Shown here in pieces: positions 28,302 to 37,258 of a stretch of DNA of 64,000 nucleotides. Origin of the DNA: Chitinophagaceae bacterium. GTDB lineage: Bacteria > Bacteroidota > Bacteroidia > Chitinophagales > Chitinophagaceae. A program made the translations under genes and the position numbers. The stretch is from the NCBI GenBank assembly GCA_947455605.1, contig CANGOX010000001.1:62001-126000 (forward strand). Reading direction: 5' to 3'. Below the pieces are notes generated by a model. The model searched no databases and was not told where the DNA came from. It saw only the letters and a program-made list of their open reading frames with translations. Each line of letters begins with the position of its first letter. Position 1 is the first letter of the stretch.

Positions 28302-29516
28302 CTAACTTTTTAGAGAGAATGACTGAAGGCTGGCTTTACGTGAGGGGATCCATGCGGCAAGGATGGCGATGAATGCTACAGTTGCGGATACCAGTAAAAA
28401 ATCTCCTGCCAATAATTTTACAGGGTAATAGTCGATAATAAATGTATCGCCACCTAATTTGATCAGATGAAAGCGTACCTGTATCCAACAGATCAGGGTT
28501 GCCAGTATGATACCGCCACCGCCACCCAATAACGCTAATAACAAGCCTTCACTTAAAAAGATGCGCTGAATTTTTTGTTCGTCTGCACCCATGGCTTTCA
28601 GCACGGCAATATCTGTTTGCTTTTCCAATACCAGCATGGTTAAGGCGCCAATCATATTGAACGCCGCAACGATCAGTATCAAAGACAGAATTCCATAGAT
28701 CACCCATTTCTCAACCTGCATTACCGCATATAAACTTTTGTTTTGCTCGTATCGGGTTTCTACAAGAAAGTTGTTTCCCAGTGCTGCCTGTAATTGCTTT
28801 TTTACTTTGTTGGGATCTGTATTCACTTTGAGTTCTACGGCACTGTATTCGTTCTCCGTCATACCCAGCATGTATTTTACAAATGCGAGATTGCTGAAAA
28901 CATATTTGTTATCAAAATCCTGCTGCACAGCAAACGTACCAACAGGTGTAACAGAAAATGCATTCAGACCGTCATCAGAACTGAGCCTGGAAGCCTGACG
29001 GTTAGGTAAATAAATCGTGGCGGGATACAGTCCTTTCTCAACACTTAACCCTGCAGCATTTTCAATACCGGCACCTACCACAAGTTTGGGGGCATCGATG
29101 GTTCCCACTTCAAATTTACCTCTTGGGATGTGTTTGGGGGTATTGATATTATTGAGCGATGTATATTTTTCATCCACCCCTTTTATAGAAACAATGGTTT
29201 GAAAAGCGCCATTCAGCACTGCTTTTTCTTCCGCTACAAAACTAAAAACAGCAACTCCGTTAGTAGCTTTGATATTTTGTAATTCGGAGGGTGTGATATG
29301 AAATGTTTTTCCGCGTGCGGGAACGATGCGGATATCCGAATAAAAATCGGCATACAAACCTTTTACCAGGTCTTCGAATCCATTGAATACACTTAATACA
29401 ATAATGAGTGCCGCACTACCAACCCCAATGGCCAGCACACTGATCCACGCAATGATATTGATCGCGTTGGTAGATTTGTTGGATCTGAAATAGCGCCAGG
29501 CGAAGAGGAGGTTCAT
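28302..29516 (-). CDS. ABC transporter permease of the LolC/LolE (FtsX) type
   Basis: A 404-residue inner-membrane protein with the MacB/FtsX arrangement: an N-terminal helix (SVLAIGVGSAALIIVLSVF), a large periplasmic domain (about residues 45-260), then three helices (GILSLILIVAAFNMIGALTM; GLLLALLGGGGGIILATLI; FLLVSATVAFIAILAAWIPS). LolC/E proteins extract lipoproteins for transport to the outer membrane, and this fits by length and by the MNLLFAWRYFRSNKSTNAINII start. No LolD ATPase is adjacent. It is separated from rbfA by a heptad/octad palindrome. Confidence 0.88.
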   Translation of the reverse strand: MNLLFAWRYFRSNKSTNAINIIAWISVLAIGVGSAALIIVLSVFNGFEDLVKGLYADFYSDIRIVPARGKTFHITPSELQNIKATNGVAVFSFVAEEKAVLNGAFQTIVSIKGVDEKYTSLNNINTPKHIPRGKFEVGTIDAPKLVVGAGIENAAGLSVEKGLYPATIYLPNRQASRLSSDDGLNAFSVTPVGTFAVQQDFDNKYVFSNLAFVKYMLGMTENEYSAVELKVNTDPNKVKKQLQAALGNNFLVETRYEQNKSLYAVMQVEKWVIYGILSLILIVAAFNMIGALTMLVLEKQTDIAVLKAMGADEQKIQRIFLSEGLLLALLGGGGGIILATLICWIQVRFHLIKLGGDTFIIDYYPVKLLAGDFLLVSATVAFIAILAAWIPSRKASLQSFSLKS

Positions 29517-29522
29517 TCAATT

Positions 29523-29595
29523 ATCGGATTTGCGGATTACGGATTTGTGGATTGCGATCTGATAATTCGCAAATCCGTAATCCGCTAATCCGTTA
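29523..29595. repeat. Inverted tandem repeat (cggatt units)
   Basis: Left arm has four ggatt units spaced 8, 7 and 8 bases apart; the right arm has aatccg units at similar spacing, forming the reverse complement. It fills the gap between rbfA and the downstream permease gene, ending one base before the rbfA stop codon. Confidence 0.8.
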
Positions 29596-29596
29596 A

Positions 29597-29968
29597 TTAT
29601 TCCTTTTCGGGTGTTTTGTCTTCTTCTATTTTTTTAAAGATCTCTTCCATCTTGAACACATAATCGAGTGTGTCATCGTGGTAAAAATGCAGAACGGGGA
29701 TGCGGCGTAATTGGTGTTTTACCCTATCGGCCAGCTCTTTCTTGATCTCCCAGGCCCTGGATTCGATGGTTTTCATGGCAGCAGCAGCATCTTTTACCTG
29801 AAAAAGGCTCAGGTAGATACGGGCTTCCAGCAGGTCGGGCGTAACTTTTATGGAAGAAATGGATACCATTCCGCCATCGATCATACCCAGACCTAAGCGC
29901 CTGAAAATATCATTCAATTCTTCCTGCAGTGCGCCTGCCACCTGTCTTTGGCGTTTTCCCTCCTCCAT
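29597..29968 (-). CDS. rbfA: Ribosome-binding factor A
   Basis: A 123-residue 30S maturation factor with the single KH fold. The signatures are RQRQVAGALQEELNDIFRR at the start, VSISSIKVTPDLLEARIYLSLF, and the late LRRIPVLHFYHDDTLDYVFKMEEIF, which matches the family C-terminus. The C-terminal tail is charged. It shares strand with the downstream LolC/E-type permease, which is a frequent Bacteroidota gene order, though a repeat palindrome lies between them. Confidence 0.96.
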   Translation of the reverse strand: MEEGKRQRQVAGALQEELNDIFRRLGLGMIDGGMVSISSIKVTPDLLEARIYLSLFQVKDAAAAMKTIESRAWEIKKELADRVKHQLRRIPVLHFYHDDTLDYVFKMEEIFKKIEEDKTPEKE

Positions 29969-30031
29969 ATTCTAACATTTGATTGACTGCAAATTTACTT
30001 ACTTTGCTCTGTTTTAAGTGTTTTATCCTTT

Positions 30032-31852
30032 ATGAAGCGATTTTCCCGAATATTATTTTACCTGAGGAGCCAGAAGCAGAATATTGTTCTGTATGTGGTT
30101 TTCAACCTGTTGTCTATCCTTTTTTCATTGGTATCGCTTGCCATGCTGGCACCTTTTCTGCAGATGTTGTTTGGGAAGGAAAAATTTATCAATGTGCAGC
30201 CAAAGCTTAGCTTTTCGGCAGAAAGTGTATTGAATTACTTAAAATTCTTTATTGGTAAACTGATCACAGACCACGGTGAAGTGTATGCCCTGGGTGCGAT
30301 CTGTCTTATCATCATCATTTCAGTTTTCTTTAAAAATGCATTTACCTACTTATCGTTCAGGGTACTGGCACCTATGCGGAATTATGTGATGACCAAACTA
30401 CGCTCCGATCTGTATGCCAAGATCCTTGAGTTACCCATTGGCTTCTTTACAGAGCAACGCAAAGGAGATATTATCAGCCGTATGAGTAATGATGCCAACG
30501 AAGTAGAATGGAGTGTAATGAGCACATTGGAAGGCCTGATACGCGACCCACTGAATATTCTCATTATCCTGGTATCACTTGTTTATCTCAGTCCGGCACT
30601 CTCTTTATTCCTGCTGGTACTCTTACCCCTTACCGGTTTTATCATCGGAAGAGTAAGCCGTTCTCTCAAAAAACAATCCACTGCTTCACAGGAACAACTA
30701 GGTACGTTAATGTCGATACTGGATGAAACCCTTGGAGGGTTACGTGTGATCAAGGCTTTTAACGCTGAGAAGATCCTGCGGAATAAATTCTTCGATACAA
30801 ATAATACCCTTAACCAGATCAGGAACAAAATGAATTTCCGTCGCGATCTGGCTTCCCCTATGTCTGAATTTATGGGAGTATTGGTATTAAGCTGTATACT
30901 CTGGTTTGGTGGCAAACTTGTGTTGGGTAAGGAAGTGGGCTTAACCCCTGAAAGTTTTATTACCTATATCGTATTCTTCACACAGATCATCAATCCCGCC
31001 AAATCCTTATCTACCGCTTTCTATAACGCACAGCGTGGAAGTTCGGCAATTCAAAGGATAGAAGAAATATTACAGGCCCCGTTAACAGTTACAGATGCTC
31101 CGGATGCCAAACCTATACCTTCATTTAACCACTGCATTGAATTCAAAAATGTTTCTTTTGCATACGAGGACAAGATCATTCTGAACAATATCAATCTCAC
31201 CATTGAAAAAGGTAAGACCATTGCCCTGGTAGGATCCTCAGGTGCCGGTAAAAGTTCTTTGGCCGATCTGGTACCTCGTTTTCATGATGTATCCGGTGGA
31301 GAATTATTAATTGATGGGGTGAATATTAAAAACTACACACTGCATTCTGTAAGAAGTTTAATGGGAATTGTAACACAGGAACCCATTCTGTTCAATGATA
31401 CCATTGCCAGTAATATTGCGCTGGGGGTTGACAGTGTTTCCGAAAAAGATATTGAACATGCCGCTACTGTGGCCAATGCCCTGCATTTTATCCAACAAAA
31501 AGAAGAAGGATTTTATTCCAATATCGGCGACCGTGGAAGTAAATTAAGTGGTGGTGAAAGACAGCGTTTAACGATTGCCCGGGCCGTTCTCAAAAATCCA
31601 CCGATCCTCATTTTAGATGAAGCCACTTCATCACTGGATACAGAAAGTGAACGCCTGGTACAGGATGCCATCAACAACATGATGCAGAACCGTACCTCAT
31701 TGGTGATCGCCCACCGTTTATCAACTATCCGCCACGCAGATGAGATCATTGTACTCCAGAAAGGAGAGATCGCAGAACGCGGTACGCACGAGCAGTTACT
31801 TGCGCATGGCGGAATCTATAAGCGGTTGGTGGATATGCAGGAAGTGAAGTGA
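30032..31852 (+). CDS. MsbA-type ABC exporter (permease-ATPase fusion)
   Basis: A 606-residue half-transporter. Six membrane helices occupy residues about 20-320, and the ATPase domain follows: Walker A VGSSGAGKSSL (near residue 398), Q loop in VTQEPILF, signature LSGGERQRL, Walker B ILILDEATSSLD and H-loop IAHRLSTIR. Such homodimers flip lipid A core or other lipids across the inner membrane; MsbA is the best guess but a drug or peptide role is possible. The gene is alone. Its stop is followed directly by a 200-base element with inverted ends. Confidence 0.92.
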   Translation: MKRFSRILFYLRSQKQNIVLYVVFNLLSILFSLVSLAMLAPFLQMLFGKEKFINVQPKLSFSAESVLNYLKFFIGKLITDHGEVYALGAICLIIIISVFFKNAFTYLSFRVLAPMRNYVMTKLRSDLYAKILELPIGFFTEQRKGDIISRMSNDANEVEWSVMSTLEGLIRDPLNILIILVSLVYLSPALSLFLLVLLPLTGFIIGRVSRSLKKQSTASQEQLGTLMSILDETLGGLRVIKAFNAEKILRNKFFDTNNTLNQIRNKMNFRRDLASPMSEFMGVLVLSCILWFGGKLVLGKEVGLTPESFITYIVFFTQIINPAKSLSTAFYNAQRGSSAIQRIEEILQAPLTVTDAPDAKPIPSFNHCIEFKNVSFAYEDKIILNNINLTIEKGKTIALVGSSGAGKSSLADLVPRFHDVSGGELLIDGVNIKNYTLHSVRSLMGIVTQEPILFNDTIASNIALGVDSVSEKDIEHAATVANALHFIQQKEEGFYSNIGDRGSKLSGGERQRLTIARAVLKNPPILILDEATSSLDTESERLVQDAINNMMQNRTSLVIAHRLSTIRHADEIIVLQKGEIAERGTHEQLLAHGGIYKRLVDMQEVK

Positions 31853-32052
31853 CGTCATTGCGAGGAACGAAGCAATCTGAGGACAGCACTTGAAACAATC
31901 TATATTTTTTTGCTATTAACAACGGACAATCCCTATCGCAGAATGAATGCACGGATTGGCGCAAAGGCGCAATTTTTTATACGATCATGCTGTTTGAAAT
32001 GCAATTGAACTCAAATCTTATAGTTCAGATTGCTTCGTGCCTCGCAATGACG
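31853..32052. mobile_element. 200-base element with inverted GTCATTGCGAGG ends (MITE-like)
   Basis: The 28-base ends (31853-31880 and 32025-32052) are inverted repeats with one mismatch. The interior holds no gene; it contains a fragment of the ggcgcaaagg repeat family at about 31955. A related copy with the same type of ends lies at 55502-55643. No transposase is present, so if it moves it does so in trans. Confidence 0.75.
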
Positions 32053-32053
32053 A

Positions 32054-32079
32054 AAAAGGCCGCATCACTGCGGCCTTTT
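32054..32079 (-). terminator. Intrinsic terminator after the DksA-like gene
   Basis: A perfect 11-bp GC-rich stem (32054-32064 with 32069-32079), a four-base loop, then a T-run on the minus strand. It lies 22 bases past the stop codon and directly abuts the end of the MITE-like element. Confidence 0.9.
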
Positions 32080-32100
32080 CATTTATAACTCAGATAAATT

Positions 32101-33033
32101 CTATTGTTCTGAAGTTTTCACCAATCCCAGTTTTGCTTCCAGGCTTAATGTAGCATGTGGTACGGCGCGTAAGCGGGCTTTGTCGATCAGCTTTCCGGTT
32201 ACACGGCAAATACCGTAGGTCTTGTTCTCAATACGCATCATGGCTTTTTCCAGGTGATCAATATAAGTGATCTGCCTGCTGGCCATCTGGCTTAATTGTT
32301 CTCTTTCCATGCTCATACTGCCATCTTCCATGGTCATATAACGTGCATCATCATTATCACCACCCATTTCATCCTTACGGGTGATCAGGCCTTGCAAATA
32401 GGCCAATTCCTTTTTAGCGGCTTCCAGTTTTTTCGAGATCAGTTCCCTGAATTCAGTCAGATCAGAATCACTATATTTTACAAGTGGATCTCCGTTATTG
32501 GCGGTTAATTCTGCTACTCTTTTTTCTAGTTGGGTATATCCGGGCTTATAAGGCACACTCGACTTCGTATTGATCTTCGGTACTTTCACGTCTTTTATGG
32601 GTTCTGGTTGTTTTTTTACAGGTTTAACAGGCGGAGCCGGCGGGGCTTTTACCTCAACTTTTGGTTTAGCAGGGGGTGCAACGGGTTTAACCGGAGCAGG
32701 GGCCACTGGTTTTGGGGCTGGTTTAACAGGTGCTGCCGGTTTGGCAACAGGTTTAGGCGCTACTTTCACCACTTTAACCGGGGCTGGCTTTGGGGCTGGC
32801 TTTTTTGCAGGGGCCGGAGCAGGTTTTTTAGGCGCTGGTTTGGCAACTACTTTTTTAGCCGGCACCACTTTTTTAGGCGCTGGTTTTGGGGCTGCTTTTT
32901 TAGCAGGAGCCACTTTTTTGGGCGCTGGTTTAGCCGGTGCTTTCTTAGCCGGTGCCGCTTTTTTAGGCGCTGGCTTAGCAGGAGCTTTTTTGGCCGGAGC
33001 CACCTTCTTCGGAGCTGGTTTCTTAGTAGGCAT
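32101..33033 (-). CDS. DksA/TraR-like protein with a long Lys/Ala/Pro histone-like tail
   Basis: A 310-residue protein in two parts. Residues about 1-150 are almost only Lys, Ala, Pro and Val in short repeats of the PAPKKxAPAKKAPAK kind, like the tail of histone H1. The C-terminal half has the DksA coiled-coil (LTEFRELISKKLEAAKKELAYLQG, about residues 190-213) and the C-terminal globular part (YGICRVTGKLI). The four zinc cysteines of classic DksA are reduced to one, as is common in Bacteroidota members. It probably binds RNA polymerase, and the tail may bind nucleic acid. It is seven bases downstream of ileS on the same strand, so probably co-transcribed. Confidence 0.85.
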   Translation of the reverse strand: MPTKKPAPKKVAPAKKAPAKPAPKKAAPAKKAPAKPAPKKVAPAKKAAPKPAPKKVVPAKKVVAKPAPKKPAPAPAKKPAPKPAPVKVVKVAPKPVAKPAAPVKPAPKPVAPAPVKPVAPPAKPKVEVKAPPAPPVKPVKKQPEPIKDVKVPKINTKSSVPYKPGYTQLEKRVAELTANNGDPLVKYSDSDLTEFRELISKKLEAAKKELAYLQGLITRKDEMGGDNDDARYMTMEDGSMSMEREQLSQMASRQITYIDHLEKAMMRIENKTYGICRVTGKLIDKARLRAVPHATLSLEAKLGLVKTSEQ

Positions 33034-33039
33034 ACAAGT

Positions 33040-36000
33040 TTATCCTTTTTTGGTAACTACCACTTTCAACAGGATCTCATTGATTTCCACTTCAGTGCCG
33101 GTTTCTAACCGGGGCACCCAATCAATGGTATCTGCCAAAATTTCGCGGCAAATATAGTCGTTATATTTAATAATGGATGGCTTCAGCTGGGGGCTCTCAA
33201 GCACGGTCACGAATATACGGTCTGTGAGGTCAAAACCGCTGTCTTTTCTGATATTCTGTACACGGTTTACAAATTCCCTTGCCTCCCCTTCCTGCTTTAA
33301 TTCATCCGTAAGCGTAATATCCAGTGCCACTGTAAGGCTGCCCTTACTGGCCACACTCCAACCCGGAATATCTTCAGCCACAATATCTACATCGGTCAGG
33401 CCTATCGTAACTTCCTCACCGTCAATGGTTAATGCATAATTTCCCTCTTTTTCCAGCTTTGTAATATCCAGCTGACTGAACTGAGCTATGGCAGCACTTA
33501 CCGCTTTCATTTTACCACCCAATCGGGTACCCAGGGCCTTGAAATTGGCTTTGATCTTTTTGCTGATCACGCCCTCTGTTTCGGTGATATATTCCAGCTC
33601 TTTCACATTTACTTCCGCTTTGATCAGGTCTTCGATCTTCTGCAACTGGTCTTTCATTTCCGGATTCAGTACCGGGATCATGAGTTTCTGAAGCGGCTGA
33701 CGAACCTTGATATTCACTTTTTTACGCAGAGAAAGCACCAGCGAACAGGTATCCTGTGCCAGCTGCATCCTTTCCTCCAGAGAACGATCGATCACAGATT
33801 CATCGGCTACCGGAAAATCGGCATGGTGAATGGACCTTACCTGAAATTTACCCGTTACCGCATTCAGATTACGGAAAACCGCATCGCTAAAGAACGGAGA
33901 GATCGGAGCCATTAATCGTACGATGGTTTCCAGACAGGTATATAATGTCTGATATGCACTGATCTTATCCTGCTCGTACTCGCCCTTCCAGAAACGGCGG
34001 CGGCAGAGACGAACATACCAGTTGCTCAGGTGTTCATCCACAAATTCTTCAATAGCACGACCTGCCAGTGTTGGTTCGAAATCGTCCATTGAACGGGTTA
34101 CATCCTTGATCAATGTATTGAGCGAAGAAAGGATCCATCTGTCGATCTCCGGCCTTTCATTGAGCGGAATAGCGGCTTCTTTAAAAGCAAATCCATCTAC
34201 ATTGGAATACAGGGCAAAGAACTGGTACGTATTATATAGTGTTCCAAAGAATTTACGTTGTACTTCCTGAATACCCGCCAGATCAAACTTAAGATTATCC
34301 CAGGGAGATGCATTGGTGATGAGGTACCAGCGAGTAGCATCTGCCCCATATTTTTCGATGGTTTCAAAAGGGTTCACCACGTTGCCGAGGCGTTTACTCA
34401 TTTTGTTTCCGTCTTTATCCAATACTAAACCATTACTTACCACAGCTTTGTACGCAACACTGTCGAACAGCATAACACCCAAGGCATGTAAAGTATAGAA
34501 CCAGCCACGGGTTTGGTCAACGCCTTCTGCAATAAAATCTGCCGGGAAGGCTTCGCCTTTATCAATCAGGTCTTTATTTTCAAAAGGATAATGCCATTGG
34601 GCATAAGGCATCGCACCACTATCGAACCATACATCTATCAGATCGGCCACACGTTTCATCGGCTTGCCGGATGCACTTACCAGAATGATATCATCTACAA
34701 AGGGTTTATGCAGATCGAGGATGCCTTCGTGTAAATAATTTTTATTGGTATCACCGCCCAACACTTCACTGGCTTTGCGGATACCTTCATTCAGTTCTGC
34801 AATGGACCCGATACAAACTTCTTCATCGCCATCTTCTGTTCTCCAAACCGGTAAAGGCGTTCCCCAATAGCGGCTGCGGCTGAGGTTCCAGTCTACCATG
34901 TTCTCCAGCCAGTTTCCAAATCTTCCTTCACCGGTTGATTTCGGTTTCCAGTTGATGGTCTTATTCAGTTCCACCATACGATCCTTTACTGCTGTGGTTT
35001 TGATAAACCATGCATCCAACGGATAATATAAAATGGGTTTATCGGTTCTCCAGCAATGCGGATAACTGTGTTCGTATTTTTCTACTTTGAAAGCGCGGTT
35101 CTCTTTTTTCAGTTTTACGCTGATGTCAACATTCACATCCACATAATCCTTATCGTCTTTATAATTCTTTACATATCGATTACTGAATTCGCCAAGGCCA
35201 TCTACAAATTTTCCCTGTTTGTCAACCATCGTTAAAATACCGATATTGAATTTCTTACCTACCCGATAGTCATCTGCACCAAATGCCGGTGCCGTATGCA
35301 CAATACCGGTACCGTCTTCAGTGGTAACAAAATCACCTGTAATAACTCTGAAGGGTCTGGAGTCTGGAGTCTGGAGTCTGATAGCTTCCAAAGAGTTTGC
35401 TTCGTATGGCAATAATTGCTCGTATTCACATTCTTCAATCTTTGACCCTTTGAATTCAGTCAATATTTTCCAGGGGAGAATCTTTGCTTTTTCACTGTAT
35501 CCGTCAAAATCCCCATTTTCTCCTTCGGGTTTGAAATACTTACCCAGTAAGGCTTTCGCCAGTATCACATTTACCGGAAGATGTGTATATGGATTGAATG
35601 TCTTAGCCAGTACATAATCAATATTAGGTCCAACTGTTAATCCCAGGTTAGATGGCAAAGTCCATGGTGTAGTGGTCCAGGCAATAAAGAAAACTTCCTC
35701 ATCAGCGGCCGCATCAAACAGGAACAGGCTTTTTGTATTCTTTACCGCTTTGAACATGGCCACTGCAGATGTGTCTTTCACATCTTTGTAAGTACCGGGC
35801 TGGTTCAGTTCATGCGAACTCAAACCTGTTCCGGCAGCAGGTGAATAGGGTTGTATGCTTACGCTCTCATACAGGAACCCTTTCTTGTACAATTCACTTA
35901 AGATCCACCAGAGTGTTTCAATGTATTTATTATCGAAAGTGATATAGGGATCGTTCAGGTCAACCCAGTAGCCCATTTTATTGGTGAGATCATCCCATTT

Positions 36001-36402
36001 ATCCTTATAACGCAATACGGCTTCGCGGCATTTTTTATTGTATTCTTCAACCGATATTTTCTTGCCGATATCTTCTTTGGTGATACCCAGTTCTTTTTCT
36101 ACACCCAGTTCAATAGGCAGTCCGTGTGTATCCCATCCCCCCTTTCTTTTTACCTGAAAACCCTGCATGGTCTTGTAGCGGCAAACCATATCCTTCAGGG
36201 TACGCGAGATCACATGGTGAATACCCGGTAACCCGTTGGCACTTGGCGGGCCTTCATAAAACACAAATGGCTTCCTGCCTTCACGCAGCGAAACACTTTT
36301 TTCAAAAGCCTGTTCTTTGCTCCATTTGGCCAATATTTCCTGTTCTATTGCCGGGAGATTGAGCCCGGAGAATTCTGGGTATTTAACGCTCATAGCCTTC
36401 AA
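33040..36402 (-). CDS. ileS: Isoleucyl-tRNA synthetase
   Basis: A 1120-residue class I synthetase charging tRNA-Ile. The HIGH motif is GIHHVI (near residue 61) and the KMSKR motif DGNKMSKRLGNVVNPF (near residue 690). The CP1 editing domain (about 170-560) includes TTPWTLPSNLGL and GTGIVHTAPAFG. The long form with an HxxH-type eukaryote-like C-terminus is normal in Bacteroidota. Residues about 341-350 (IRLQTPDSRP) are encoded by a four-unit heptad repeat and lie in the editing domain just before FRVITGDFV, so they may be an insertion. A zinc-finger tail was not seen. Confidence 0.97.
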   Translation of the reverse strand: MKAMSVKYPEFSGLNLPAIEQEILAKWSKEQAFEKSVSLREGRKPFVFYEGPPSANGLPGIHHVISRTLKDMVCRYKTMQGFQVKRKGGWDTHGLPIELGVEKELGITKEDIGKKISVEEYNKKCREAVLRYKDKWDDLTNKMGYWVDLNDPYITFDNKYIETLWWILSELYKKGFLYESVSIQPYSPAAGTGLSSHELNQPGTYKDVKDTSAVAMFKAVKNTKSLFLFDAAADEEVFFIAWTTTPWTLPSNLGLTVGPNIDYVLAKTFNPYTHLPVNVILAKALLGKYFKPEGENGDFDGYSEKAKILPWKILTEFKGSKIEECEYEQLLPYEANSLEAIRLQTPDSRPFRVITGDFVTTEDGTGIVHTAPAFGADDYRVGKKFNIGILTMVDKQGKFVDGLGEFSNRYVKNYKDDKDYVDVNVDISVKLKKENRAFKVEKYEHSYPHCWRTDKPILYYPLDAWFIKTTAVKDRMVELNKTINWKPKSTGEGRFGNWLENMVDWNLSRSRYWGTPLPVWRTEDGDEEVCIGSIAELNEGIRKASEVLGGDTNKNYLHEGILDLHKPFVDDIILVSASGKPMKRVADLIDVWFDSGAMPYAQWHYPFENKDLIDKGEAFPADFIAEGVDQTRGWFYTLHALGVMLFDSVAYKAVVSNGLVLDKDGNKMSKRLGNVVNPFETIEKYGADATRWYLITNASPWDNLKFDLAGIQEVQRKFFGTLYNTYQFFALYSNVDGFAFKEAAIPLNERPEIDRWILSSLNTLIKDVTRSMDDFEPTLAGRAIEEFVDEHLSNWYVRLCRRRFWKGEYEQDKISAYQTLYTCLETIVRLMAPISPFFSDAVFRNLNAVTGKFQVRSIHHADFPVADESVIDRSLEERMQLAQDTCSLVLSLRKKVNIKVRQPLQKLMIPVLNPEMKDQLQKIEDLIKAEVNVKELEYITETEGVISKKIKANFKALGTRLGGKMKAVSAAIAQFSQLDITKLEKEGNYALTIDGEEVTIGLTDVDIVAEDIPGWSVASKGSLTVALDITLTDELKQEGEAREFVNRVQNIRKDSGFDLTDRIFVTVLESPQLKPSIIKYNDYICREILADTIDWVPRLETGTEVEINEILLKVVVTKKG
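35355..35382. repeat. Four-unit heptad array inside ileS
   Basis: gtctgga, gtctgga, gtctgga, gtctgat on the plus strand, in strict 7-base register. The same heptamer forms intergenic arrays at 58418-58487 and 61515-61595. It is translated from the minus strand as roughly IRLQTPDSR. Confidence 0.85.
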
Positions 36403-36420
36403 ATCGCTTGAAATGTACTG

Positions 36421-36441
36421 CCCTCCTGAATTTCAGGCGGG
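36421..36441. other. Small palindromic hairpin upstream of ileS
   Basis: The sequence cctgaatttcagg (36426-36438) is a perfect palindrome flanked by further pairing bases. It sits 20 to 40 bases before the ileS start and could be a leader hairpin. Nothing like a T-box is present. Confidence 0.4.
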
Positions 36442-36488
36442 TTTTTAAGGGGGCGAAGGTAAGAAATATTGAGACGTGAAAGCTATTC

Positions 36489-36573
36489 GTCAGTCGTCAA
36501 TCGTGAGCCGTGAGTCGGGAGTCTTTAGGAAAGATTTTGTATATGTACCATAGACCATGGTCCATGGACAAAA
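36489..36573. repeat. Two heptad arrays between hemJ and ileS
   Basis: The first has gtcagtc, gtcaatc, gtgagcc, gtgagtc, gggagtc (36489-36523). The second has accatag, accatgg, tccatgg, acaaaat (36547-36573) and is itself partly palindromic. They lie in a 211-base gap with no gene. Confidence 0.72.
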
Positions 36574-36613
36574 TCAGATCAAAAATCAAAGCATTTATGA
36601 TTATTGATAATAG

Positions 36614-37162
36614 CTATTTACTATTTCGAAGTATTTTGTATATACGTATAGCACTCATTAACAATATGATAAATAAGGTTAAACCGATTAATCCCCATAC
36701 CATACTGATACTCGATTTTACTGTAACCAGCATTACCACTGCAATCAGGATGATGGTAGCCACCTCATTCCAGATACGGAGCTGTTGGGAACTGTATCTG
36801 TAAATGCCTTTGATCTCCTGGTTAACCAATACCTGGAGCGACCAGTGATAAATATAGAGAAGCACCACAAAAATTAGCTTAATCAACAGCCAGCGGCCCT
36901 CGGGTTTAAAAACGATGGTGTACCAGCCGGCATCAAAAAGCACGATGGTTCCAAAAATAAGGGTGAGAACAGCGGATGGCCAGGTGATGCCGTACCAAAG
37001 CCTTTTCATCATGATCTTGAACTGGTTTTGCAAAATTGTCTTTTCCGGCTCGCCCTTCTCTCCTGCTTCGGTGGCATAGATAAAGAACCGGGGCATGTAG
37101 AACAGGCCGGCAAACCAGGTTACCACGAATATGATGTGTAGGGCTTTGAAGTAGAGAGTCAT
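36614..37162 (-). CDS. hemJ: Protoporphyrinogen IX oxidase HemJ (UPF0093/CopD-like membrane protein)
   Basis: A 182-residue protein with about four membrane helices. The start TLYFKALHIIFVVTWFAGLF has the conserved His and Trp of the HemJ family, and RWLLIKLIFVVLLYIYHW plus IWNEVATIILIAVVMLVTVK match the rest. It oxidises protoporphyrinogen IX to protoporphyrin IX, the step before ferrochelatase. Automatic tools often name such proteins CopD. The neighbour downstream of its promoter side is hemH, on the same strand 96 bases away, and no hemG or hemY is in the window, which supports the call. Confidence 0.85.
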   Translation of the reverse strand: MTLYFKALHIIFVVTWFAGLFYMPRFFIYATEAGEKGEPEKTILQNQFKIMMKRLWYGITWPSAVLTLIFGTIVLFDAGWYTIVFKPEGRWLLIKLIFVVLLYIYHWSLQVLVNQEIKGIYRYSSQQLRIWNEVATIILIAVVMLVTVKSSISMVWGLIGLTLFIILLMSAIRIYKILRNSK

Positions 37163-37258
37163 GAGGTAAATTAAAATTAAAAATTAGAAATTAAGAATTA
37201 AAAATTACCTGCGATGCTTCCGATGTTTGTCTTATGACCAACATAGGAGGGGGGGGAA

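Noticed and set aside
32530-33157. Long plus-strand Gly/Ala- and Arg/Phe-rich open frames opposite the DksA-like gene
   Set aside because: They are shadows of the low-complexity Lys/Ala/Pro tail on the minus strand, with no start context or family pattern.
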